A DNA stretch of 64,000 nucleotides from Guadua angustifolia (Eukaryota; Streptophyta; Magnoliopsida; Poales; Poaceae). This document shows positions 12,801 to 22,619 of this stretch, in pieces. The notes under the pieces were generated by a model. It did no database searches, was not told the DNA's origin, and saw nothing but the letters and a program-made list of their open reading frames with translations. A program made the translations under genes and the position numbers. Where the stretch lies: positions 21,272,852 through 21,336,851 of the forward strand of contig CM070508.1 of assembly GCA_036346375.1 (NCBI GenBank), read 5' to 3'. Each line of letters opens with the position of its first letter. Position 1 is the stretch's first letter.

Positions 12801-13044
12801 CGCCCTTCCGAGGGGGATGCGTTGTTGTTGTTGTTGTTGTTGGCGGCGGCGACGGGGGAGGCGCCTCCTCGGCAGCGGCAGGGTTCAGTGCGGCCGCGGC
12901 GGAGGCGATGGCTGTGTGGATGGTGAGGTCACGGCGCGAGGCGCCGCAGCGGCAGAGCGGGCGCGCGGGGCCGGGGTTTCGGTGCCGCGGTGGCTTCGGA
13001 TAAGGAGGCGAAGAGGTGGTGAGCGGGAGGAGGGCAATGGCCAT
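3895..13044 (-). CDS. PsbP-domain thylakoid lumen protein, seven exons, intact
   Basis: Exons in coding order are 13044-12694, 12580-12501, 12274-12214, 8957-8900, 8079-8022, 7885-7813 and 3987-3895 (stop TGA). They total 774 bp, 257 residues. Every intron begins GT and ends AG, and all phases agree without a stop. The ATG at 13044 is chosen because the codon seven residues upstream is TTG, not ATG. Residues 1-58 look like a bipartite transit peptide: a Ser/Pro/Arg-rich stroma signal, a twin arginine at 37-38, a hydrophobic stretch, then Ala-Ala-Ala near 56-58, as in Tat-dependent lumen proteins. Residues about 98-257 form the PsbP/Mog1-like fold, with family motifs GFSIRVPPSF, YYGDKAKPR, SNQLKITFLEAKDITDLG, YSARTIKVKDEE, YYFYEFSVDNEH and KLRSA near the C terminus. 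PsbP-domain (PPD) proteins act in the lumen around photosystem assembly; the exact family number is not assigned. A GTT microsatellite near 12823-12841 encodes a Thr run. Introns 3 and 6 have swollen to 3256 and 3825 bp with transposons. Confidence 0.92.
4522..5160 (-). mobile_element. hAT remnant with transposase C-terminal (hATC) fragment
   Basis: The left end is CAGGGGCGGAGCCAGGA. The flanks ACTGACAA (4514-4521) and ACCGACAA (5161-5168) are an 8-bp TSD with one change. The right end (…CTTGGCGCGCCTACG) is eroded. On the minus strand, about 4910-4800 translates to a hAT dimerisation segment containing the motifs TTERVFSIMK, VKTRIRNKIGD and DFL before a stop. This matches the C terminus of TTF-type/ZMYM-like hAT transposases. 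Only the tail of the transposase is left, so the copy is dead. It lies in intron 6 of the PsbP-domain gene. Confidence 0.75.
5266..7617 (+). mobile_element. Gypsy-type solo LTR (2.35 kb)
   Basis: It begins TGTAACATCCCAATTTTC and ends GGTGTCGACA, the TG...CA ends of an LTR. No internal domain, primer-binding site or second LTR follows. The body resembles, in opposite orientation, LTRs D and F elsewhere in the window, for example the stretch around 6640-6830. The flanks GGAGG and GGGAG are similar but not identical, so the TSD is uncertain. It sits in intron 6 of the PsbP-domain gene. Confidence 0.6.
8172..8345. mobile_element. hAT-like MITE (174 bp)
   Basis: The ends CATAGTTACCAG and CCAGTAACTATG form a short TIR. 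They are flanked by a perfect 8-bp TSD CACTATAT (8164-8171 and 8346-8353). There is no coding capacity. It lies in intron 4 of the PsbP-domain gene and leaves both splice sites untouched. Confidence 0.7.
9171..9721 (+). repeat. 5' LTR of the intron-3 Copia
   Basis: TG...CA bounded and 551 bp long. It contains TATATAAACC near 9329 as a probable TATA box and several AATCCTAATAGG-like repeats near the start (9227-9300). The pair at 11319-11821 lacks part of this repeat block. Confidence 0.8.
9813..10757 (+). pseudogene. Copia gag-protease remnant
   Basis: Broken gag frames are followed by a zinc-knuckle tail (CNEEGHMIKYC) and by WILDSG near 10510-10527, the active-site motif of the Copia aspartic protease. 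Several frameshifts and stops occur upstream. Downstream of 10757 no integrase or reverse transcriptase motif remains. Confidence 0.75.
11319..11821 (+). repeat. 3' LTR of the intron-3 Copia
   Basis: 503 bp, starting TGTTAAATATGG after a purine-rich tract (AAGGTGGAAAT) and ending TATAACA. It pairs with 9171-9721. Confidence 0.8.
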
Positions 13045-13128
13045 GGCGCCACGTCGAGCGGACAAGGGACGGGAGCCGGGGCAGCCTAGCCGTGGCGAGA
13101 AAAAACACGGGATGGTGGTTCGGAAAAA
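13045..13128 (-). promoter_or_regulatory. 5' leader / proximal promoter of the PsbP-domain gene
   Basis: This short unique segment lies between the ATG and the repeated DNA that starts at 13129. It contains an ACGT core (CGACGTGGCG) next to the ATG. No clear TATA box is visible on the minus strand, so the core promoter is uncertain and may partly lie in repeat-derived sequence. Confidence 0.35.
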
Positions 13129-13608
13129 TATGTAGGTGGGGTAAGTTGAGATGTATATCTATGATTTTTTTTAGAATTTTTTGAAATTTTTTTTTAGTTC
13201 AGTTGCACGGTGGTTTCACGGAAGAGGGTTGCATCGGATATGTTGCCGGTTCGAAAATATCCGTGCAATCACTCTCGGTGAAACCATCAGTAATCAACTA
13301 AAAGTTTTAAAATTTGAAATCATCAATATTCTCATATATAAATTCATGATCAAATTCATCTTATACTAGCAGTTACAAAAGACAAATTTAGCATGAGCGG
13401 TGATTTTTTTTACTGTTCATCACTATTCATTTTTGCTGTTTGTTTTTTTTGTAACTGCTAGTATAGGATGAATTTGATCATGAAATTTTATATGTAGGTG
13501 GGGTAAGTTGAGATGTACATCCATGATTTTTTTTAGAATTTTTTGAAATTTTTTTTAGTTCAGTTGCACGGTGGTTTCACGGAGGGGGGTTGCACCGGAT
13601 ATGTTGCC
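13129..13608. repeat. Direct repeat pair (119 bp) around a hairpin
   Basis: 13129-13247 and 13491-13608 are about 95% identical copies beginning TATGTAGGTGGGGTAAG and ending ATGTTGCC. Between them 13343-13380 and 13447-13486 are inverted repeats (TTCATGATCAAATTCATC and complement) that form a hairpin of about 144 bp. The arrangement suggests a MITE beside a local duplication. Confidence 0.65.
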
Positions 13609-13721
13609 TGGTGGTTCTAGCGAGGGACGCTAATCTTACCTGATGTATTCAGGTAAAAATTTTAATAGAGGTAGATTTTTTTTTATTATCTGTGGATATA
13701 TTTATAGGTGACAAATTCTAT

Positions 13722-14240
13722 TAGATGGGCAAACGAGTATGGGTATGGATAGTTTTATCCGTACCCGTTCCGCCCGATTACCTGCCACCTTCTATTGATA
13801 TATAGGCTAGAACAGGCACCCAGTTAACCCCCTGATCCTCAATTTATGGTACCTCATTTTAGTAATTGTTGAATTTGAGCATCTTTGTGTTATTTACCTA
13901 CATGTATTATTGTAATTCTTATTTTAATGTATATTTAAAATTTGAATCATTGATAATCAGTTTTTAATCCATAAAGTATAGCTAATACCTATAATTTCAT
14001 CAAAAAGATTGTATTAGTATCATAGCTCGTTAGCTCTTAGTGCTATTTGGTTGAAAAGATTGTTAATAGTGACAAGTAAACGGGTATACTCGCGGGTATT
14101 ATGTACCCGTGGGTGACGAGTATGGATGAGGTTTTTCACTCGCGATCCTTCGCGGATATACTTGTGAGAAAGATTTTGATTCGAAGGTATAAATATGAAC
14201 GAGCACTACTCGTATCCGCTGCACCTGATTACCATTCCTA
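13722..14240. mobile_element. Candidate eroded hAT-like element
   Basis: The left end (AGATGGGCAAACGAG) and right end (ATTACCATTCCTA) resemble the GGATGGCAA-type termini of grass hAT elements. The 8-bp flanks ATTCTATT and GTTCTAGT agree at 6 of 8 positions. GGGTAT/TACCCG motifs occur near both ends. No coding sequence is seen. Ends are tentative. Confidence 0.35.
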
Positions 14241-14352
14241 GTTCTAGTTCTGATGGATAAGCAGGGGCCATGCCGCGATATTGCACGCCGAGGCCACCGG
14301 AGTAGAGGTTTTTATGAGTAGTCTACTGCTAGTTTCGTTTTGAGAGCATTCC

Positions 14353-15262
14353 TTATTTGCCACTGAAAGTTGGCCGGATACCTAAAATGCCATCACAAAA
14401 TTGCTTTTCCCTTCGTTGCCATCAAATCTCAACTTTCATCCTATTTTTGCCACTCCCGTCAGTGGACCGTTACTTTGGTCGTTAACTTGTAACTGAAAAG
14501 ACGATTTTGCCCATTTTCATCCTCATTTAAATATATAAAATTTGCTCAGAATTTTATGAAAATTTTCTTGGAGATGATCTTAATGGAGTGCTAACATTTC
14601 TGTACAAATTTCAAAGCATGATCAACTCTGTGATTTTCTGAAAAATCTTTTAGTGATTCTGTCTTAATGAAAGAATCTAAATTTTGATTTTTTAGAAGTA
14701 TTAAATAAATTCAAAATTTTCTAAAACTTTTTAGAGGGGTTTCTTGGATTATTTAGAACTTAAATAAAATATTTCTAGGCTTTTAAATGTTTTGAATTCA
14801 AAACCTTCAAGCTTTGAATTCAAAACATTTAAAAGCCTAAAAATATTTTATTTAAGTTCTAAATAATCCAATGAACCCCTCCAAAAATTTTCATAAATTT
14901 TTAAATTTATTTAATGCTTCTGAAAAATCAAAATCTAGATTCTTTCATTAAGATGGAATGGCTAAAAGATTTTTTCTAGAAAATCACAAAGCTGCTTATG
15001 CTCTGAAATTTTTACAAAAATGTTAGTACTCCCTTAAGATCATCTTCAAAAATTTTCATAAAATTCTAAGCGCATTTGATAGGTTTAAATGAGGATGAAG
15101 ATGGGCAGAAATGTCTTTTCGCATACAAGTTAACGGCCAAAGTAACGATACGCTAACGGGAGTGGCAAAAACGGGATAAAACTTGAGATCTGATGGCAAT
15201 GAAGGGAAGAGCAATTTTATGATGGTATTTTAGGGATCCGGCCAACTTTCAGTGGCAAATAA
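14353..15262. mobile_element. Large foldback (palindromic) element, 910 bp
   Basis: The left arm begins TTATTTGCCACTGAAAG and the right arm ends with its complement CTTTCAGTGGCAAATAA. Complementarity continues almost to the centre near 14806, giving arms of roughly 450 bp with almost no loop. No coding sequence is visible. A clean TSD is not obvious, so the superfamily is left open; long-TIR Mutator-like is most likely. Confidence 0.75.
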
Positions 15263-15387
15263 AAAATTTTCTCTTTGGTTTATCAAGCGATGCACTACAT
15301 GCTAATGTTGTAACTTTGGCACTGAGAGAACAGTACATGTTATCGATCAGTTTTGCTATTTGTATATTGACATTTTTTAAGCAGGAA

Positions 15388-17790
15388 TAAGTCCATTTTA
15401 CACTTGAAACATTAAAATAAAAAGTTAACACTCTTAACTATAAAACCGGATATTTAACCCTTCCAAACATAAAAAATGTACAAAAATAGATTAATTTACA
15501 ACCTAAGACGGATTTAGAGGGGTTTTGCATGAAGTGAACCCCACTCAAGATCGTTTCGCCATATTGACAATCACATCATCAAGTTTTGGTAATAAAAGAT
15601 CCGATTCAAAAGTGTTGGTATATAGGGGCATAGGTAGCAGTAGGGCTCCGTTGGACTCGAACCCACCATCCGGCTACCTGACCTGAATTACTCTCTTTAG
15701 CATTGGTGTATAATTTTTGGCATAGCAGTAAGGAATGCACATGCGCTCAAGCACGACTGAAGAAAGAAGAAGCTTTACTAGTTGGTGAGCTGTTTCTTGG
15801 ACTAGTGGCTTGGTAAGCCACTACTTGTTGAATGTCTAATTTGGTAATAAATAACTTTGCTTGCTACTTATAAAACTAGACTCTAACCTTAGCCGCTAGT
15901 AGAGACCGTAGAGAGAGGGGGGTGGCTCGACACCTCACCTTTGCGAGGACATAGTAGCTCGCCGAGTTGGGGGCACTTGATACACGTTGCGGGAGTCACC
16001 AGCTGTTAATATGTAATAGATTTTTTATTTAATTTTAAATATTAGTTTTTGGTTAGCATTCATATGCAAATCTATCTGCTAATTTTTATCAGATTTTTAT
16101 TTCAAATTTTAGCTATGTACCGGTTTTAATTTGGAGTTTGTATGAAAATCAAATTGCTAATTTCTTTATTTTATTCTAAATTTATATTATTTTTTATTAT
16201 ATTTGATATGAACTCTTTCTTTTAATCTTAGCCATTATAACTCAGGTCCGCTAAATAGATGATTAGATGCCTTTCTTTAAATAATAATATCCTGACTACT
16301 ATGGTTCAACTTAGATGTGGTCTATCAGATTAAGAGCTATATGTTTTTCTTTTTCATTAGAATTAATAGCTTCTTTTTTCTTTTTTTCTTAGCAAGTCTA
16401 AATGACATGCCATGAGTCTTTAATATATAATTTATTGTAACTGTGTAAATGGGTTTGTCGACATTTTGGGAATGGATCCCCCGACGAGCTTACTTGTTGA
16501 ATGAGGGATCAACCAGGGCCCCTTTCCCGCGAAGGTGTTGGCGTCCGAAGATGCCACCGAGCTAGGACGATGGATGGTCGGAGGTTCAAAAGGAGACAAT
16601 AGACAGGAGATTTTTTCCTAGTTCGGGCCTCTCGTGATGGAGATAACAGCCCTACGTCTAGTGGCTTTGCTACTGCCAGAAAGGTTTTACAGGGTGCTTG
16701 AGCGAGTGTATTGCACCTTTCTCTCTTTTCTCTTCTTCTTACCGACACACTTGGATGTTTCTTACAGCTTCCAAACCCCCTAAATGCTTCTTACAGCGGG
16801 GTATTTATAGATGACCTTAGTCTTACATTATTTATAACCGAATGACATACCACTACTGTGCCCGGACGTGGCCGTAACTGTTGCCCTCACTTTTCGCCAT
16901 ACCGCGACATGGAAGTAATGGCTCAGATCGTGGCCGTACGGTCCTGCGAGCCACCGCGCGATTAATGCCACATCGTCTTCGTGGGCCGCGCACGACCTGC
17001 CGATCATGTCCGGGGTCTTCTCTCAGTTCTGGCCGATCGTCGCACTTCCCCGAGCAAGTATGCTCGGAAAACTGAGGTGCATGCTCAGAGACAAGCTTGG
17101 TCATGGTCGGGGCAGACCCATCAGCCGGTCTGTCCGAGGATCTTCCCTGGGGACACCATCCAAGGGCAAATATGGTCGGCCAGAGATTGGCTGCCGGGGC
17201 ATAATGGTCTTTATGGAAATTATCCAATCCCCGACAGGGTTGAATAAAGATAATAGTTGATTTGTTTGATTGATTGATGTTAACTTGTTCATAGATTTTC
17301 AAAAGTTTCACAAGCAAAAAGTTGTACAAGTATTTCTAGAATAACAAAGTGCTAGTACTAACCCTCGAATTAATGAGAACACAGCACAAACTATTTAATA
17401 TGCTTGTCTCAATTAAGTCTAACCCTTTGAGCCCACCATCTATCTTTATCTTAGCTTTGACATTGTTGGCATCGACATTGTTGTCCTTGTTCTCACTTCT
17501 TTTCTCTCTCTATATATATTCCCTTTCTTCTTCTTGTCATCATCCCTTGTCTCAATTGGATCTATATCAGTAAAAATCGATGATATGGTTGCCAATATGG
17601 TAAAAACCAACCTAAAGTGGATCCTCATTAGATAACCCACTCTCTAACTAGGGTGTAAATTAACCCGAGTTTTAAATTTAGGGTGGTAAATACCTAGTTT
17701 TATAGTTGAGGGTGTTAAATGGATTTTTTGAAAAGTCTAAAGTTGTAAAATTGATTTATTACTTTTTAAGTGTAGGCCAATTTTCTTGGC
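15388..17790. mobile_element. Candidate TIR element split by a solo LTR
   Basis: 15388-15520 and, inverted, about 17600-17790 are diverged copies of one sequence, for example AACTATAAAACY. A related element at 26210-26738 shares the arms and also an adjoining stretch (17440-17600 matches the complement of 26330-26490). The solo LTR at 16456-17236 lies inside. The middle (15520-16455) is AT-rich and shows no gene. End points are approximate. Confidence 0.4.
16456..17236 (-). mobile_element. Gypsy-type solo LTR (781 bp, perfect TSD)
   Basis: Read on the minus strand it begins TGTCGGGGATTGG and ends AATGTCGACA. It is flanked by a perfect 5-bp TSD GGGTT (16451-16455 and 17237-17241). A TATA-like CTATAAATACCCC lies near 16799-16811 in minus orientation. 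No internal retrotransposon sequence is next to it, as expected after LTR-LTR recombination. Confidence 0.85.
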
Positions 17791-18153
17791 ATTGTATGTG
17801 TGTCTCTTTGATCTAATGATTTAAAATATAACTTTACTCAGAATTACTTAGAAAAAATACACATTATATATAGACTGCTCCATTAGTGTTTCCATATATT
17901 TGGCATAACATTGTTTTGTATATATTTAAAAAATAACATATTATAATAGGCTTCCAACATATCCCTCCTACAGATATTAGTAGGCACAATATTTTCACAA
18001 AGCCATTCCTGATTTGGACCATAGAACGTACAATGTTTTACATATATAAGTATAGTACAATGGCAATACACATAACCCACGATTGTGCAAAAGGCAACAA
18101 CTACATACATCATACCTTGAATAACAATATCAGAACATGACGAAAACAACTAA
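17791..18153. other. Unassigned spacer
   Basis: AT-rich sequence with no recognised gene, repeat end or RNA. Confidence 0.4.
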
Positions 18154-18479
18154 TGGCATGTTTCGAATACAGGACCAGTCCAATCCATATAGGATTTATG
18201 GAAAGAAAATCACACATTCCACACAAATTTTTTTAATAATATATTTTAAAAAAATTATAGAAATAATATGCCATTTAAAAAATTTATAGACCTACCGTAC
18301 TACCGCCATTTCGAATGGCAACAATGCTAGGCCTATCGCCTTTCCAAACAGCGATAGAGATATGTTGTCAATGGCTACAGAGGCATGTTGTCATTTGAAA
18401 TGGCAACAAAGGGACTAAAAGTTGGCCGAGCTTGCACTGTCAACAAGAACAAGTATATTTTTGCTCACATCTACCAGCC

Positions 18480-18640
18480 GAGGGAAAGAAAGAGAGAGAA
18501 GGAGGAGGAGGAGGAGGAGGAGAAAAAAGGGAGAAGAGGGAGGGGAAGGAGGAGGAGAACGGAGAAGGGGAGAAAAAGAGAAGAAGAAGAAGAAGGAGGA
18601 GGAGGTGCAGGAAGGGGAGGAGGAAGAGGAAGAAGCCTTA
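18480..18640 (+). repeat. GA-rich low-complexity tract
   Basis: About 160 bp of GGA/GAA/GAG runs lie upstream of the MULE-2 transposase start. Frames across it are poly-Glu/Arg artefacts and are not called as genes. Confidence 0.8.
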
Positions 18641-18925
18641 GCAACGTCATAGGTATAATTTTTGTTTCTATCAATTTTTTGCTTTAGCTGTATAAAGTAG
18701 CAATAGATGTGTAGTTATGTAGGTATTTTAAGATATGTAGTAGTATTTGAAATGTGTAGAATGGATTAGATTGGGCATGAAAAATTATGAAAAGTATGTG
18801 TGGCAGTATATAGTTCAGAAATTAAATTTCTAAATGTTTGTAGTGCTCGTTTCATGTAGTGTAGAGTAGACAAGATAGTGTTATGTTGTGCATGTAATAA
18901 TAATTTGATGAAATGCTTGACAGGA

Positions 18926-21603
18926 ATGGATGAACAAGTACAATTTAAAATACAGTATGGAGAAGGGATTCCGCAGATGGATGCACAAGGGGTGAAACTA
19001 GACAATTTTCTAAGTGTGGTGGCTAGCCTATCGCTTGTATGGAAGCGTCCATGGGGCATAGTAATGAGATGGTAGTACCATATATTCTCGTTGGACTATG
19101 AGTTGTGTGATCTGAAATTGCACGAGGTAAGCTGTTGGAGACGGGACTTCACGTACTAGGAGTTAGTGGAACTGTGGGGGCCGAAGCCGTGGAGCTCGTA
19201 TGTAAGATTGAGGAATGAGAAAGGATGGTTATTAATGTTGTTGGCTCAAGTATTTTAGAAAGTCAATGCTAGCCATGTAAAGCAGGAGGAGGCTATTGCT
19301 AGTGAACCGAAGGAAGTTGGGGAGAGCAGTCAAAGTGCATAATGCGTAGTGAGGCAGGATGTGAATTCAGATCAAGAGAATGCACAAGCGAGGAAGTTGA
19401 TGTTGTATTGCCAGAGCTGTAGGAATCGATGGATGTGGTAGATGAGGGAGAGCAGATTGGAGGGTTGGTGGAAGCAATGGAGGCTACGAGCCGTGACTGT
19501 AAGGTGATGAAGAGCCATTTCCCACGAAGTTTGAGGAGCATCAGTTCGATAGACTGGTGGTCAACGAGGCTGAAGACGTTGCATGTGAGTATGATCAGAA
19601 TTAGGTGAGGTGAGAAGTCATTTACAAGAGTAAGTATGAGGTGTAGGAAGTAGTAACAGTATAGACAGTGTCGCCACAGAGAACCTTTAAGGTTGTCAAG
19701 TCAGATACCAGGATTTATGATGTGAGATGTGAGATGGACAGTTGCCTTTGGCGTGTCCATGCCTACTAGCCTAAATGAGACACTTTACAAGTGTTTTATA
19801 GTCGTCCCACACACATACATGCCGACGGAGTCTATGAAACCATGTAGAAATATCTCTTTAGGCTTTGTTATGAATGCAATGTACAGGGCGATTGCAGATA
19901 ATCTAGATTTGGAGCCACGTGCTATCATACTTACAATAGAATAGAGGTTTCAATGCACCATCATTTATACGAAAGCATGGAGAGCGAAGCAGAAGGCCTT
20001 GGAAGTAAGTTTCGGGACTTACGAAGACTCCTATCAGAATATTTCAGTATTCGCAGCGCTTCGCTAGGAAGATGGTACTGAAGCACATATTCTTTGCTTT
20101 CGGTGCATGTATCAACGCCTTCAGGCATTACCACCTGTTACTTTGTGTGCAGAATATTTCTAACTGGAAAGTACAAGGGCTAGCTCTTGATTGCCATAGG
20201 AGTAGATGGCAACAATTAGATTCTTCTCATAGCGCTGGCATTTTGTGGAGGTGAAAACTCTGATAGCTGACTCTGGTTTCTGAGGAACATTAAAGCCGAC
20301 ATCATCGGTGAGTGGTCTAGAGTGTGCATCACACACGATCAGCATTCCAAGCTGTTGAAGACGATCATGTAGTTGCACCAAGGGCCAGATGAGCCATATG
20401 CATGACCTGATTTGCAAAGTAGGTGGTGCAAGTGTCATATGGGTGCCAACTTCTACGAGTAGTTCAGGAACAAAGAGCTCACTAATCTATTCAAGAGGTT
20501 GTGCAATAAGAATGATAAAGAAAGTTTGACACACTATAGAAGAAGTTGAACAAGCTGACAGCAAAGCATACAGCGGAGAAGGCAACGCCTACTATAGGAG
20601 ATTCTCTAGTTGCTCTTGAAGAGTTACTCATAGACCCTCCGCACTTGGTTCGGAGGAACAGATAGGGAACAAAATGCTTCTCCAAGTGAATAGAGCATGA
20701 GCCCAGGGAGAAGTGGTATCTGCTTTACGACACCAACGGCGTCAGGTATGGGGTCATGACAACAAACCTAGCTGAGGTGTACATTTGGGTCATATGGGTT
20801 CTAATGTCTCTTCCCCTGGTAGCTATAGTGGAGGGAGTTTTTCGTGGATCACGAAGTACTTTATGAATCGACATGCTAGAGCGTTGGTCCGTATGAATGA
20901 TCTTGCTGTCAAATACTTAGAGATGATCATTGCATACATGGAACAGAAAGGCAACAAGGGGGAGATGCACAAAGTAGTGAAGATGGGGACGAGGGAGCAT
21001 TATTTTGAGGTATTATGCAGAGACAAACCCGGTCGTGGGATGAACAGAAGAACAACTGTTCAGGAGTGCATCATTCAGAAGCAAACATGTTCATGCACAT
21101 GCAATAAGCCCCATCTGTTACACAGGCTATGCACACATGTCATGGCTACACGCTCAACAGTGTGTACGGACTCGGGTGTATTCATGTTAGAATACTTCAG
21201 GAAGGAAGCAGTGATGGTCAATTGGAGTGGAGAAATATATGGTTTCCGTGTGGTTGGTTTGTTCACGGGGTACCACAGTTGGGAGGATAAGATATATGGG
21301 TTCCTGAGATAAGATGGGTTCTTGACATGGGGAGGCTAAAGGGTGTCGGGTGTTGGCAGACAAGGCATATCAGGAACAATATGGACGCGGTAGAATGTGG
21401 GCGTCGAGCCAAGAAATGTTTGCTTCACAAAGAGATAGGCAGGGTTTCAAAAACCGGTGAAAATTTCTCTAAAACTACGGTTTCTGATGTTTTTCGAGCG
21501 ATTTTCGTACCGTGAATTTTGAACCAGTTTTTTAAAATCGATTTTTGAAACCCTAGAGATAGGACACAATTTCAAGAATTATCCAATAGTGCCGAAACCA
21601 TGA
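18926..21603 (+). pseudogene. Mutator-like transposase (MURA) pseudogene, MULE-2
   Basis: The start is ATG 18926, just after a TTGACAG acceptor-like site, in the MDEQVQF context typical of MULE N termini. Further pieces follow in shifting frames. About 19685-19745 gives the Mutator DNA-binding domain motif (KSDTRIYDVRCEMDSC). 20080-20350 carries the DDE-region remnants. 20850-21300 gives the C-terminal SWIM zinc finger (CSCTC...HRLCTHV). 21330-21440 and 21564-21603 are the two halves of a zinc-knuckle tail. Stops (for example TAG near 19077) and frameshifts are numerous, and a 115-bp MITE splits the knuckle. No function is expected. Confidence 0.85.
21440..21554. mobile_element. 115-bp MITE inside the MULE-2 transposase
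   Basis: It begins CAGGGTTTCAAAAACCGG and ends ATTTTTGAAACCCT, a 13-bp TIR. It is flanked by a perfect 9-bp repeat AGAGATAGG (21431-21439 and 21555-21563). Read as an 8-bp TSD with a terminal A it fits hAT; read as 9 bp it fits Mutator. Removing one repeat plus the element restores the zinc-knuckle reading frame of the host transposase. Confidence 0.88.
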
Positions 21604-22055
21604 AAGGTGGTATGGGTGCAATGCAGTTTGTATGTAAAATTGTTGTATGGCTTCTACATGTAAAACTGGTGTATGAAATTTGACTGTTGTACATATTTTA
21701 TTATTTTGAACAATGACATTTATATGTTGAATTATTGTACTCAATTTTTGGATTTCTATGTCAACTTATTGCATTTGTCTAACAACACACGCTGCCCCCA
21801 CTTTCTCATAGTGAAGTGACAACACACTGTTCATTGCTTTATCAGCCCGATTTAACAACACGTTGCCCTTCGCTTTCTTAGAGTTAAGTGACAACACATT
21901 GTCCATTGTTTTGTCAGCCTGATTTGACAACATGCTGCCCCTGCTTTCTCATACGAAATTGATAACGTACTCGCACCCCTACCGCATTTCTTTGCCAAGC
22001 CTTTCGACCTATATATAACTCGTGCGCCTCAGTCGAGCTTCTTGAAGCCATTATA

Positions 22056-22334
22056 ATGGCTGGTAGAGTAGGCATCTCCAAATGTACAAGGGGTAGAGGG
22101 GGCCATACAGGATCTCGAGGCCGCGACCCCAACCTCCAAGACACAGGCATCTACACCCTCCTCATACGCCTCCAAGAAATGTAGCAACTACTGCTGGTCG
22201 AGAGGAACAATAATGAAGCACTTCATAAGCAAAACATTGAGCTCCACAGGCAAAACGACGACCTACGTCATAAAAGGATTAGGGAGAGGAACAACGATGA
22301 GGTGGACCACCTCAATAGCGACTACCTCACCTAG
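22056..22334 (+). pseudogene. Short coiled-coil ORF downstream of MURA in MULE-2, nonsense-interrupted
   Basis: A TATA-like TATATATAA at 22010-22018 precedes ATG 22056. The frame has an Arg/Gly-rich start (GRGGHTGSRGRD), an in-frame TAG after 42 codons (about 22182-22184), then continues as a hydrophilic helical region (NNNEALHKQNIELHRQNDDL) to TAG at 22332. I do not recognise it. It sits where accessory ORFs of some plant MULEs lie. Confidence 0.4.
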
Positions 22335-22619
22335 TGCTACTGCGAGAACACGAGCTACAGTTATGCTTGCCACTACCGTGATAACCAGCTACATCCATGC
22401 CACCCAGACGACAAACACTCCTTGTGGGTGCTATATGGCTACACATTTGACTGGTAGCATCCTCCATCCATAGCACGGTATCCATGTACCCCTGTTTCCA
22501 ATTACGAAAGGCCACCAACTATCTTCCACATAGTTTATATTAGGTTTCCCTTTATGTAGCCATTTGTACCGTAGAACTAGTAAGACCAACATCAGTACCG
22601 ATCCAAACTATATACACCA

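Noticed and set aside
12773..13089. Plus-strand open frames with Cys/Val/Arg runs
   Set aside because: Antisense shadows of exon 1 of the PsbP-domain gene, produced by the GTT repeat and high GC.
15630..15690. Possible tRNA on the minus strand (GGTTCGAGTCC T-arm-like segment)
   Set aside because: Only a T-arm-like motif and a putative 3' acceptor half are present. The matching 5' acceptor, D arm and anticodon arm could not be found.
18385..18687. Glu/Arg/Gly-rich open frames in several phases
   Set aside because: Generated by the GA-rich low-complexity tract; all frames stay open because stops need T-containing codons.
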